A DNA stretch of 45,485 nt. It comes from Acetobacteraceae bacterium (lineage in GTDB: Bacteria; Pseudomonadota; Alphaproteobacteria; Acetobacterales; Acetobacteraceae). The stretch is from NCBI GenBank assembly GCA_019750475.1, contig JAIEOO010000072.1, positions 1-45,485 on the forward strand, in the 5' to 3' direction. Below are positions 1-8,350 of this stretch, in pieces (the first letter of the stretch is position 1; each line of letters starts with the position of its first letter). The translations under genes were made by a program, and so were the position numbers. A model generated the notes under the pieces. That model saw only the letters and a list, made by a program, of their open reading frames with translations. It had not been told where the DNA came from and made no database searches.

Positions 1-395
1 CCTGCGCCGAGGCCGGCCTGCCCCTCCTGCTGGCCGGGCGCGCGCCACCCGGGCGCTGGCCGGCGCGCCTGCCCGACCTGCGCTCCCGCCTCGCGGCGAC
101 GGCCTGGGCCGGGCTGCAACCGCCGGGGGACGCGTTGCTGGCCGCGCTCTTCGCCAAGCTGCTCGCCGATCGGCAACTCGCCCTGGAGCCCGCGACGCAG
201 GGCTTCCTGCTGGCGCGGCTGCCGCGCGAAGGCGCCGCCCTGCGGGAGGCCGCGGCGCGGCTCGACCGGGCCTCGCTCGCCGCCGGGCGGCGGCTGACGC
301 GGGCGGCGGCCCTTGCGGCGCTGTCCGGCCTCGTGGATGACGGTTCGGAGACAACCGCCTCGGCCACGCTGCCCGTGCCCGGCCCGCTGCTGTAG
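1..395 (+). CDS. hdaA: HdaA-like DnaA-family replication regulator (3' part)
   Basis: Only the C-terminal part is present; the reading frame is open from base 3 and runs to a TAG at 393-395, so the start lies outside the window. The visible 130 residues carry the motif LPDLRSRL followed by the helical lid region of a DnaA-type AAA+ domain, and end without the DNA-binding domain IV of full DnaA. This fits HdaA, the DnaA homologue that with the beta clamp promotes ATP hydrolysis by DnaA and limits re-initiation in alphaproteobacteria. It sits 9 bp before ppk, a neighbourhood I associate with alphaproteobacterial genomes. The P-loop cannot be checked here, so another short DnaA-like ATPase is possible. 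Confidence 0.75.
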   Translation, partial: CAEAGLPLLLAGRAPPGRWPARLPDLRSRLAATAWAGLQPPGDALLAALFAKLLADRQLALEPATQGFLLARLPREGAALREAAARLDRASLAAGRRLTRAAALAALSGLVDDGSETTASATLPVPGPLL

Positions 396-404
396 GCTGC
401 CCCC

Positions 405-2573
405 ATGTCGAACGCCGCCCTGGACCTCCCCGCCGAGCCCGCGCTGATGGGAAGCCCCGCGCGCTTCTTCAACCGCGAGCTCTCCTGGCTCGACTTCAAC
501 ACGCGCGTGCTGGAGGAAGCGGCGAACCCGCAGCACCCGCTGCTGGAGCGCCTGCGCTTCGTCGCCATCTCGGGCTCGAACCTCGACGAATTCTACTCGG
601 TGCGCGTCGCCGGCCTCGTCGGGCAGGAGCGCGAGGGGATCACCGAGCCCTCGCCGGACGGGCTCTCGCCGATCCAGCAGCTCCAGGCCATCCACCAGCG
701 CGGTCTCGACCTCATCCTCGGGCAGCAGGAGGCGTGGCGGACCTTGCGCGTGCTGCTGCGGGGCGCCGGCCTCTCGGTGCTCGAGGCCGACGAGCTGGAC
801 GAGACCGACATCGCCTGGCTCGACGCCGTGTTCAACGAGCGCGTCTTCCCCGTGCTCACGCCGCTCGCCGTGGATCCGGCACATCCCTTCCCCTTCATCG
901 CCAACCTCGCGCTCTGCATGGCGCTGAAGCTGGTGCGGGAGGAGGATGGCGGGATGATGCGGGCGCTGCTGACCCTGCCGCCGCAGGTCGAGCGCTTCGT
1001 CCGCTTGCCCGAACGGGAGGGTTCGGGCATCCGCTTCGTCGCGCTCGAGGACGTGATCGGCCTCAACCTGCACCACCTCTTCCCCGGCTTCATCGTGGCC
1101 GAGCGCGGCATGTTCCGCCTGATCCGCGACACCGACGTCGAGTTCGAGGAGGAGGCCGAGGACCTGGTCCGCTCCTACGAGACGGCGCTGAAGCGCCGAC
1201 GCCGCGGCCGCGCCATCCGCCTCGTCGTGGACGCGCGCATGCCGCCCGACATGGTGGATTTCGTGGCGGAGGAACTGGACGCCGACCGCGCCACCGTCTT
1301 CACCGTGGACGGGCTGCTGGGTGTGGCGGACCTGCGGCAGCTGATCGTGGATGACCGGCCGGACCTGCTCTTCACGCCCTACACGCCCCGCTTCCCGGAG
1401 CGCATCCTCGACTATGGCGGGGATTGCTTCGCCGCGATCCGCGCCAAGGACATCGTCGTCCACCACCCCTATGAGAGCTTCGACGTGGTGGTGCAGTTCC
1501 TGCGCCAAGCGGCGCGGGACCCGAACGTGGTCGCGATCAAGCAGACGCTGTACCGCACGACCCGCGACAGCCCCATCGCCCAGGCGCTGAAGGAGGCGGC
1601 CGAGGCCGGCAAGAGCGTCACCGCCATGGTGGAGCTGAAGGCCCGGTTCGACGAGGAGCGCAACATCGCCCTCGCGCGCGAACTGGAAGCCGCCGGGGTG
1701 CAGACGGTCTACGGCTTCGTCGAGCTGAAGACCCACGCCAAGATCAGCCTGGTCGTCCGGCGCGAGGGCCAGGCGCTGCGCTCCTACGCGCATTTCGGCA
1801 CGGGCAACTACCACCCGATCACCGCGCGCATCTACACCGACCTCAGCTTCTTCACGGCCGATCCCGCGCTGACGCGGGACGCGGCGAAGCTGTTCAACTA
1901 CATGACCGGCTACGCCCGGCCCGAGACGATGGAGAAGCTGGCCTTCGCGCCGCTCACCATCCGCCCCACCCTCCTCGCGCTGATCGAGGCCGAGATCGCC
2001 CATGCGAGGGACGGCAAGCCCGCCGGCATCTGGCTGAAGATGAACTCCCTCGTGGACCGGGACCTGATCGACGCGCTCTACCGGGCCTCCCAGGCCGGTG
2101 TGCGCGTCGAATGCGTGGTCCGCGGCATCTGCTGCCTGCGCCCGGGCGTTGCGGGGCTGAGCGAGAACATCAGGGTGAAGTCCATCGTGGGCCGCTTCCT
2201 CGAGCACAGCCGCATCGCCGTCTTCGGCAACGGCCACCGGCTGCCCAGCCGGCGGGCCCGCGTCTACATCTCCTCGGCCGACTGGATGGCCCGCAACATG
2301 GACTGGCGCGTCGAGACGATGGTGCCGGTCGAGAACCCGACGGTGCACGCGCAGATCCTGGACCAGATCATGGTGGTGAACCTGCGCGACGCGGCGCAGA
2401 GCTGGGACCTGGAGCCCGATGGCAGCTGGCGCCGGCGGGCCCCCGATCCCAACCAGTTCTCCGCCCATGGCTACTTCATGACCAACCCGTCGCTGTCCGG
2501 ACGCGGCAGCGCCCTCACGCGCCGCCAGGCCCAACCCCGGCGCCCGCGGCAGGACCGCGTCCGGCAGGACTGA
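405..2573 (+). CDS. ppk1: Polyphosphate kinase 1
   Basis: Makes long-chain polyphosphate from the terminal phosphate of ATP, reversibly. The 722-residue product has the usual PPK1 length. The N-terminal domain opens with [12 protein letters not shown]; the two catalytic histidine regions of the phospholipase-D-like C-terminal half are visible as [10 protein letters not shown] (His about 463, the residue expected to be autophosphorylated) and [12 protein letters not shown] (His about 601). The basic C-terminal tail rich in Arg and Pro is probably disordered. ppx starts 4 bp after its stop, so synthesis and breakdown of polyphosphate are probably co-transcribed. Confidence 0.97.
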   Translation: MSNAALDLPAEPALMGSPARFFNRELSWLDFNTRVLEEAANPQHPLLERLRFVAISGSNLDEFYSVRVAGLVGQEREGITEPSPDGLSPIQQLQAIHQRGLDLILGQQEAWRTLRVLLRGAGLSVLEADELDETDIAWLDAVFNERVFPVLTPLAVDPAHPFPFIANLALCMALKLVREEDGGMMRALLTLPPQVERFVRLPEREGSGIRFVALEDVIGLNLHHLFPGFIVAERGMFRLIRDTDVEFEEEAEDLVRSYETALKRRRRGRAIRLVVDARMPPDMVDFVAEELDADRATVFTVDGLLGVADLRQLIVDDRPDLLFTPYTPRFPERILDYGGDCFAAIRAKDIVVHHPYESFDVVVQFLRQAARDPNVVAIKQTLYRTTRDSPIAQALKEAAEAGKSVTAMVELKARFDEERNIALARELEAAGVQTVYGFVELKTHAKISLVVRREGQALRSYAHFGTGNYHPITARIYTDLSFFTADPALTRDAAKLFNYMTGYARPETMEKLAFAPLTIRPTLLALIEAEIAHARDGKPAGIWLKMNSLVDRDLIDALYRASQAGVRVECVVRGICCLRPGVAGLSENIRVKSIVGRFLEHSRIAVFGNGHRLPSRRARVYISSADWMARNMDWRVETMVPVENPTVHAQILDQIMVVNLRDAAQSWDLEPDGSWRRRAPDPNQFSAHGYFMTNPSLSGRGSALTRRQAQPRRPRQDRVRQD

Positions 2574-2577
2574 CCCG

Positions 2578-4071
2578 ATGGATATCACACCCCCCAGGGT
2601 GATGGCCCGTGCGGCGCGCTTCGGCGTCGTGGACATGGGCTCCAACTCCATCCGCCTCGTCGTCTACGAGGGGATGGCGCGGAACCCGCACGCCATCTTC
2701 AACGAGAAGGCCGTGCTCGGCCTCGGGCGCGGGCTGCACAACACGGGCCGGCTGAACGACGTGGCGGCCGAGCAGGCCCTGACGGTCGTCGCGCGCTACG
2801 GAGCCCTCGCCCGCGGGATGGGCGCCGAGCCGCTCGAATTGCTGGCGACCGCCGCCGTCCGTGATGCCGCGAACGGCCCGGCCTTCATGGAGGAGGTGGG
2901 CCGCCGCCTGCCCGGCGCGACCATCCGCGTCCTGACCGGGGACGAGGAGGCGCGCATCTCGGCCGAGGGGCTGCTGCTCGGCGTGCCGGGGGCCGAGGGC
3001 GTGCTGGGCGACCTCGGCGGCGGATCGCTCGAGCTCGTCCGCCTCGTCCAGGGGCGCGTGGCGGAAACCGCCTCGCTTCCCGTCGGCACGATCCGCCTGG
3101 CCGACCGGGCCGAAGGCGATGTCGGCCGGGCGCGCAGCATCGTCGAGGCGGAGCTGAAATCCGTCCCCTGGCTCGGCGCGCAGCCGCTCAAGGACCTGTT
3201 CCTGGTGGGCGGCACCTTCCGGGCGCTGGCGCGGATCCACATCGCCCAGACGGGCTACCCGCTCCACATCGTCCACCACTACGCCATCCGCCGCGAGGAA
3301 GCCCGCGACCTCGCCGGCGTCATCATGACGGCGCCGCGCAAGTCGCTGGAGCGGATGCCGTCGGCGCCCACCAAGCGCCTCGCCGACATGCCCTTCGCCG
3401 CCGTGGTGATGCGGCGGCTGCTGCGCGCCTCCAACGCCGCGCGCGTCGTCTTCTCGGCGAACGGGCTGCGGGAAGGGTGGTATGCGGGGCGCCTCGACCC
3501 CGCCGTGCGGTCGGAGAACCCGCTGCTGGCCGCGGCGCGGGAACTGTGCGGGATGCTCGGCCGCGACCCCGGCCTGCCGCCCGCCCTGATCCGCTGGACC
3601 GAACCGCTGGTGGACGAGGGCGTCACCAACGAGGATCTGCGCCGAGCCGCCTGCTGGATGAGCGACACGGGCAGCCGCGACCATCCGGAATACCGCGCCG
3701 AGCAGAGCTTCTTCCGCATCCTGCGGCTGCACGGCGTGGGCCTCGATCACCACGACCGCGCCTTCCTCGCCCTCGTCACCGCGCTGCGCTACGAGGCCGA
3801 CCCCGCGGCGGCCTACCTGATGCCGGCCAAGAGCCTGCTCTCGGCCGCGACCGTGCGCCGCGCCGAGGTGGCGGGCGCCGCCCTCCGCCTCGCCTACACG
3901 CTCTGCGGCGGCGTGCCCTCCCTGCTGGCGGCGACACAACTCGAGAAGCGCGGCCGCCGCCTCGTGCTGCGCCTCAACCTCGGCGGCGGCGTCTTCGCCG
4001 GCGAGAGCGTGCTGCGCCGCCTGGAGGCGCTGGCGCTGACCCTCGGGCTGGAGCCGTTGCTGGAGACGTGA
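2578..4071 (+). CDS. ppx: Exopolyphosphatase, Ppx/GppA family
   Basis: Releases terminal phosphate from polyphosphate, or hydrolyses pppGpp, as members of this actin-like ATPase-fold family do. The 497-residue product shows the N-terminal phosphate-binding loop VDMGSNSIRLVVYEG and the second glycine-rich loop GDLGGGSLELV, followed by an HD-like helical C-terminal part. It directly follows ppk (4 bp), which argues for exopolyphosphatase rather than a dedicated pppGpp phosphatase, though sequence alone does not separate the two. The gene ends at a convergent, hairpin-rich gap. Confidence 0.93.
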   Translation: MDITPPRVMARAARFGVVDMGSNSIRLVVYEGMARNPHAIFNEKAVLGLGRGLHNTGRLNDVAAEQALTVVARYGALARGMGAEPLELLATAAVRDAANGPAFMEEVGRRLPGATIRVLTGDEEARISAEGLLLGVPGAEGVLGDLGGGSLELVRLVQGRVAETASLPVGTIRLADRAEGDVGRARSIVEAELKSVPWLGAQPLKDLFLVGGTFRALARIHIAQTGYPLHIVHHYAIRREEARDLAGVIMTAPRKSLERMPSAPTKRLADMPFAAVVMRRLLRASNAARVVFSANGLREGWYAGRLDPAVRSENPLLAAARELCGMLGRDPGLPPALIRWTEPLVDEGVTNEDLRRAACWMSDTGSRDHPEYRAEQSFFRILRLHGVGLDHHDRAFLALVTALRYEADPAAAYLMPAKSLLSAATVRRAEVAGAALRLAYTLCGGVPSLLAATQLEKRGRRLVLRLNLGGGVFAGESVLRRLEALALTLGLEPLLET

Positions 4072-4082
4072 GGCTGGCGTTG

Positions 4083-4271
4083 CTGGGGGAGGCGCTGCCT
4101 CCCCCAGGCCCCCTCCGCCGGGGAGCCACGGGCTCCCCGGACCCCTGCGAATCCTTTGGGGATTGGGGAGGGGCCGAAGTGCCCCTCCCCAATCCCCAAC
4201 AAACGATCCGTGGGTCCAGGGGGCCGTGCCCCCTGGCGGGGAGGGTCTGGGAGGGGCAGCGCCCCTCCCAG
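4083..4271. repeat. Stack of five inverted repeats in a convergent gap
   Basis: Five perfect hairpins lie head to tail between ppx and the AEC transporter gene: 4083-4107 (11-bp stem, 3-nt loop), 4118-4140 (10-bp stem), 4156-4199 (19-bp stem, 6-nt loop), 4216-4236 (9-bp stem) and 4247-4271 (11-bp stem). All are G/C-rich with loops of 3-6 nt, and the stems share GGGGAGG-like cores. They could end transcription from both sides, although none is followed by a clear T run. The regular stacking looks more like an intergenic repetitive palindromic element than a simple terminator. Confidence 0.85.
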
Positions 4272-4282
4272 CGCCACCGGCC

Positions 4283-5212
4283 TCAGCGCATCAGCACCAG
4301 CACCGCGCTGAGCGTCGCGACGCTGAGCGCCGTCGAGACGAGGACGGTCGCGCCCGAGCGTGACGGGTCCGTCGCGTAGCGCGTGGCCATGAGGAAGGCG
4401 TTGGCGCCGGTGGGCAGGGCGGCGGTCGTCACGGCGACGGCGGTTTCCAGATCCGAGAGGCCGAAGCTGCGGCACATCGCCCAGACGAGCAGCGGCAGGG
4501 CGGCGAGCTTCAGCGGCACGCTGATCGCGATGCGCCCCATGGCGCCGCGGGCGGAGAAGCCGCGCAGCGAGGCGCCGAGGCAGAAGAGGGAGACGGGCGG
4601 CGCGGCGGCGCCCAGCAGTTCCAGCGTGTGGCGCGCGGCGCCGGGGACGGGCAGGTGCAGCGTGCTCCAGACCAGGGCGGCGAGGACGGCCATGACGATC
4701 GGGTTGCGCAGCACGCCGCCGGCGGTCGCGCGCAGCAGGGGCAGGGGGGCGGCGCCGGGGTTGCGCGCGATCTCCGCCACCACCGTCGCGGTGCCGAGCA
4801 GCACCATGGAGTGCAGCGCGAGGATGGCGATGAGGATCGCGAGTCCCTGCTGTCCGTAGGCCGCCGTGATGAGCGGGATGCCCATCATGACGGTGTTGCC
4901 GAACACGACGTCGAGCGAGAGGGTGCCCGCGCGGTCGAGCGGCAGCCCGGCGCGGCGCGCGCCGAGGATGGTGCCGGCGTAGAGGATCGCGGTGCCGAGG
5001 AAGAAGGCGAGGGCCGCCGCGCCGCCGCCCGAATGCCCGGCCGTGCCGCTGGCGAAGAGGAGGGCCGGCGCGGCGAAGGAGAACGCGAAGAGGTTGAGGC
5101 CGCGGAACCCGGCCTCGGTGATCCAGTCGCGCCAGGCGGCCACGAAGCCCGCGAGGATGAGGGCGAAGATCGGCGCCACCACCTCGAGGACGACGAGCGC
5201 GGCGTCAGCCAC
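4283..5212 (-). CDS. AEC (auxin efflux carrier) family transporter
   Basis: Inner-membrane permease of about 309 residues with roughly ten hydrophobic segments in two halves, starting with LVVLEVVAPIFALILAGF. The segment VFGNTVMMGIPL and, in the second half, AALPTGANAFLMATRYA are typical of AEC proteins, which export small organic acids or other anions. Substrate cannot be told from sequence. No ATG is available near the expected N-terminus; the best start is a GTG whose codon lies inside the last codons of gmk (8-bp overlap), so translation is probably coupled to gmk. Transcription ends in the hairpin stack. Confidence 0.85.
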   Translation of the reverse strand: MADAALVVLEVVAPIFALILAGFVAAWRDWITEAGFRGLNLFAFSFAAPALLFASGTAGHSGGGAAALAFFLGTAILYAGTILGARRAGLPLDRAGTLSLDVVFGNTVMMGIPLITAAYGQQGLAILIAILALHSMVLLGTATVVAEIARNPGAAPLPLLRATAGGVLRNPIVMAVLAALVWSTLHLPVPGAARHTLELLGAAAPPVSLFCLGASLRGFSARGAMGRIAISVPLKLAALPLLVWAMCRSFGLSDLETAVAVTTAALPTGANAFLMATRYATDPSRSGATVLVSTALSVATLSAVLVLMR

Positions 5213-5831
5213 GCAGCAATGCCTCGACGAAGGCGGGCAGGTCCGGCTGGCGGCTGCGATGCGTGCGCGCGGCGTGGAGGATGGCGCGCACCTCGGCGAC
5301 GGTCCGGTCGAAATCCCGGTTGACGAGGACGTGGTCGCACTCGGTCCAGTGCGCGATCTCGTCGCGGGCGGCGGCCATGCGGCGCGCGACCTCCTGCGGG
5401 TCGTCCTGTTCCCGCCGCAGCAGCCGGCGCTCGAGCTCCGCGAGGGAGGGCGGCAGGAGGTGGACGCCGACGACATCCCCCGGGAGCGCGGCGCGGAGCT
5501 GCCGGTGCCCTTGCCAGTCGATGTCGAAGAGCACGTCGAGCCCTTCGGCGAGCGCCTGTTCCACCGGCGCGCGCGGCGTGCCGTAGCGTCGGCCGAAGAC
5601 CTCCGCGTGCTCCAGCAGTTCGCCGTTCGCGGCCATCGCCTCGAAGGTGGCGGCGTCGCGGAAGAAGTAGTGCTTGCCCTCCACCTCGCCGGGCCGGGGC
5701 GCGCGCGTCGTCGCCGAGACGGAGAGCGACAGCGCCGGCTCGACGGCAAGCAGGGCGCGGCTGACCGAGGATTTCCCGGCGCCCGAGGCGGCCGTGAGCA
5801 CGAGGCAGAGACCGCGCCGCATCAGACCCAC
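5205..5831 (-). CDS. gmk: Guanylate kinase
   Basis: Phosphorylates GMP to GDP with ATP. The 208-residue protein has the P-loop ASGAGKSS near residue 15, the GMP-binding region with TTRAPRPGEVEGKHYFF, and the DIDWQGHRQL Walker-B-like segment, all at normal family positions and length. It lies downstream of yicC on the same strand with a 189-bp gap, the common alphaproteobacterial yicC-gmk order, and overlaps the start of the AEC transporter gene. The gap (5832-6020) holds only G/C-rich inverted repeats such as 5951-5965, perhaps a weak attenuator; I see no gene in it. Confidence 0.96.
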   Translation of the reverse strand: MGLMRRGLCLVLTAASGAGKSSVSRALLAVEPALSLSVSATTRAPRPGEVEGKHYFFRDAATFEAMAANGELLEHAEVFGRRYGTPRAPVEQALAEGLDVLFDIDWQGHRQLRAALPGDVVGVHLLPPSLAELERRLLRREQDDPQEVARRMAAARDEIAHWTECDHVLVNRDFDRTVAEVRAILHAARTHRSRQPDLPAFVEALLRG

Positions 5832-6020
5832 CCCCGAGCTCGCACGCCCGCCCCCGGACGCGGCGTGGCCGCGAGGGCGGCGCCGCCTGCCAGGACCGGA
5901 ACAACGGCAGCGGAAGCCCCGGACCGGCCGCCCCGCCGGGCGTTCGTGCAGGCGGGGCCCCCGCCGAGGTTCTGCGCGGAACGCAGCGCAGCGGAGCGAC
6001 GCGGAAAACTCCGGCGGGGA

Positions 6021-6923
6021 TCACTCCACATTGGCCGCCTGCTCCTTGAGGCGCTCGATGGCCGCCTTGAGCGCGAGGCCCGTGCGCGTCAGCGCGACGG
6101 AGGCCGACTTGCTGCACAGCGTGTTCGCCTCGCGCACGAATTCCTGCGTCAGGAAGTCGAGCTTGCGCCCGGCGCCCTCGCCCTCCGCCAGCAGGGCGCG
6201 CGCGGCGTCGAGATGGGCGGAGAGGCGGTCCAGCTCCTCCCGCACGTCGGACTTGGCGGCGAGCAGCGCGACCTCCTGCGCCAGCCGTTCCTCCGGGATG
6301 CGGGCCCGCGCTTCGGGGTGGAGCAGCTGGGCGAGCGATTCCTCGAAGCGGGCGCGCTGCGCGGCCGGCTGCCCGGCCGCTTCGCGCGCGGCGTCGTCGC
6401 GCAGCGCGGCGATCTCGTCGAGGAGCGTGCCGAGGATGGCGCGCAGCTTCTCCCCCTCGCCGCGGCGGGCGGCGACGAGGGCGACGATCGCCTCGTCGAA
6501 GGCCTTCGCCAGGGCGGTCACCCGGGCCTGGGTCTGCGCCTCGTCGGGCTCGGCGGCCTCGGCGCGGAAGACGCCGGGCAGGGAGAGCAGGGTCTCGGCG
6601 CGCGGCGGCGGGGCGCCGGGGATACGGGCCGCCAGTTCCTGGGCCAGGGCCAGGTAGCGTTCGATCACGGCCGGGTCGGGGGCGGAGACGGGGCGCGTCT
6701 CCGTGCGGAGGGTCAGCGCCGCCTGGATGTTGCCGCGCTTCATGGCGCGGGACGCGGCTTCCTTCAGCGGCGTCTCCAGCGCGTCCAGGCCGGGCGGCAG
6801 CCGCAGCCGGAGGTCGAGGCCGCGGCCGTTGACGCTGCGCAGTTCCCACACGTAAGCGGCGCCATCCGGCAGCGTGCCGGAGCAGCGGGCGAAGCCCGTC
6901 ATGGAGGAGAGGGGTGCGGCCAT
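6021..6923 (-). CDS. yicC: YicC/YloC family endoribonuclease
   Basis: Product of 300 residues, the usual family length. The conserved N-terminus SSMTGFARCSG and the region WELRSVNGRGLDLRLRLP match the YicC_N domain; the C-terminal DUF1732 part ends with a lysine-rich helix preceding NTLCSKSASVALT. Members are stress-related ribonucleases in E. coli and B. subtilis. The gene is transcribed divergently from the SDR gene, with only 37 bp between the two starts, and probably runs on into gmk. Confidence 0.93.
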   Translation of the reverse strand: MAAPLSSMTGFARCSGTLPDGAAYVWELRSVNGRGLDLRLRLPPGLDALETPLKEAASRAMKRGNIQAALTLRTETRPVSAPDPAVIERYLALAQELAARIPGAPPPRAETLLSLPGVFRAEAAEPDEAQTQARVTALAKAFDEAIVALVAARRGEGEKLRAILGTLLDEIAALRDDAAREAAGQPAAQRARFEESLAQLLHPEARARIPEERLAQEVALLAAKSDVREELDRLSAHLDAARALLAEGEGAGRKLDFLTQEFVREANTLCSKSASVALTRTGLALKAAIERLKEQAANVE

Positions 6924-6960
6924 GCGCGCGCTTCTCCCGCTTCGGGGGCATCAGGGCAAG

Positions 6961-7749
6961 ATGACCAGCCACGGGACACGCTTCCGCCGCGTGCTGATCA
7001 CCGGCGCGTCTTCGGGATTGGGGGCCGCGCTGGCGCGGGAATGCGCCGGGCCGGGCGTCGCGCTGCACCTGTCGGGACGGGACGAGGCGCGGCTCGCCGC
7101 GGTCGCGGACGCCTGCCGCGGGCGCGGCGCGGAGGTCGCGGCGCGCGTGCTCGACGTGCGCGACGCGGATGCGATGGCGGATTGGATCGCCGGGGCGGGG
7201 GCGCTCGACCTGGCGATCGCCAATGCCGGCGTCTCGGCCGGCACGGGCGATGCGTGGGAACCGCCGGAGCAGTCGCGGCGGCTGTTCGAGATCAACGTCA
7301 CGGGCGTGCTGAACACGGCGCTGCCCGCCATCACGGCGATGGCGGCGCAGCCGGCGGGGCCGGACGGCGTGCGCGGGCGCGTCGCCGTCATCGCGAGCAT
7401 CGCGGCCTTCGTCGCCGCACCCGGCGCGCCGGCCTATTGCGCGACGAAGTCGGCGGTGCAGCGCTGGGCGGAAGCGATGGACGCGACGGAGCGCCACCGC
7501 GGCGTCCGTCTGCACGCGGTCTGCCCCGGCTACGTCCGCACGCCGATGACGGCGCGCAACGCCTTCCCCATGCCCTTCCTGATGGATGCCGAGGACGCCG
7601 CGCGCCGGACGCTCGCCGGCATCGCGGCCGGGCGGGTGCGCGTGGTCTATCCGTGGCCGCTCTACGCCGCGGCGCGGGTGGTGGGCGCGTTGCCGCCCGC
7701 CTGGCGGGCCGCGCTCTTCGCGCGCCTGCCGGCCAAGGCCGCCGACTGA
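6961..7749 (+). CDS. SDR family NAD(P)-dependent oxidoreductase
   Basis: Short-chain dehydrogenase of 262 residues. The cofactor loop TGASSGLG (residues 14-21), the NAG motif (IANAGVS), the catalytic Ser (in VIASIAAF) and the Tyr/Lys pair in APAYCATKSA are all present, so the fold and chemistry look intact. The C-terminal stretch with WPLYAAARVVGALPP resembles membrane-associated SDRs of unknown substrate. An in-frame ATG at 6922 would add 13 residues and overlap yicC; I chose 6961 because it places the glycine motif at the usual distance from the N-terminus. Confidence 0.88.
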   Translation: MTSHGTRFRRVLITGASSGLGAALARECAGPGVALHLSGRDEARLAAVADACRGRGAEVAARVLDVRDADAMADWIAGAGALDLAIANAGVSAGTGDAWEPPEQSRRLFEINVTGVLNTALPAITAMAAQPAGPDGVRGRVAVIASIAAFVAAPGAPAYCATKSAVQRWAEAMDATERHRGVRLHAVCPGYVRTPMTARNAFPMPFLMDAEDAARRTLAGIAAGRVRVVYPWPLYAAARVVGALPPAWRAALFARLPAKAAD

Positions 7750-7758
7750 ACGGCCACG

Positions 7759-7784
7759 GCGTGATCCCGTCACCGGGATCACGC
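7759..7784. terminator. Convergent hairpin terminator candidate
   Basis: A perfect 11-bp inverted repeat, GCGTGATCCCG with a 4-nt loop, lies just after the SDR stop and before the 3' end of the thioesterase gene on the other strand. Only two T residues follow on the plus strand, so it would be a weak intrinsic terminator, but its symmetric position in a convergent gap supports use from both sides. Confidence 0.55.
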
Positions 7785-7845
7785 TTCCGCAGGGTGTGAG
7801 AGGACGCTTCACCGCTCCGGCGAGGCCGCCTCCGCGGATCGTGCT

Positions 7846-8292
7846 CTACTCCCGCGGCCGCGCGCCGTCGCGGTTCAGCATCAGATCGCGCGCGGTGTCG
7901 GGCAGGGGCAGGCGCTCGCCGGTCGCGTTGTTGAAGCAGACCAGGACCGCCGTGGCCGAGAAGACGAGGCCACCCTTCCACAGCGCGTAGTCATGCGTGA
8001 AGGAGGTGCGGCCGATGGTGCCGGGGCGCAGGGTCAGCAGCACCTCGTCCTGGAAGCCGGCGGCGCGGTGGTAGCGCGCCTCGATCTGCGCGACGACCGG
8101 GCCCGGCGCGTCGGGCGCCAGGCGCTGCCCGAGCGAGTTCCAGTGCGCGATCCGCATGTCCTCGAACAGGATCAGGTAGGCCGCGTGATTCACATGGGCG
8201 TAGAGGTCGCACTCGGCCCAGCGGATGGTGTGGCGCTTCCACTGCGCCCAGTCCCCCTCGACGCCGAATTCCGCGCGCAGCGACGCATCCAT
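7846..8292 (-). CDS. Hotdog-fold acyl-CoA thioesterase (YbgC/4HBT type)
   Basis: Hydrolyses acyl-CoA thioesters if typical of its family. The 148-residue protein has the single-hotdog pattern RWAECDLYAHVNHAAY with Asp 29 at the position of the catalytic aspartate of 4-hydroxybenzoyl-CoA thioesterase, followed by the long helix and strands ending in LVCFNNATGERLPLP. It lies 58 bp downstream of the membrane HPt gene on the same strand, so they may share a transcript, but no functional link is obvious. Substrate unknown. Confidence 0.82.
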   Translation of the reverse strand: MDASLRAEFGVEGDWAQWKRHTIRWAECDLYAHVNHAAYLILFEDMRIAHWNSLGQRLAPDAPGPVVAQIEARYHRAAGFQDEVLLTLRPGTIGRTSFTHDYALWKGGLVFSATAVLVCFNNATGERLPLPDTARDLMLNRDGARPRE

Positions 8293-8350
8293 CCGCTTCC
8301 CTCCCCGGCAGCCCGCACGATCCTGGCAGGCGACCGCGCGTCGCGGAAGG

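Noticed and set aside
5822-6031. A 69-codon minus-strand frame in the yicC-gmk gap
   Set aside because: Overlaps the yicC stop, is Arg/Ala/Gly-rich, has no ribosome site or family features; treated as non-coding.
4885-7812. Very long frames on both strands across gmk and yicC (also 4992-7799 plus)
   Set aside because: They run across several well-supported genes and are rich in Arg/Pro/Gly repeats typical of non-coding frames at high GC.
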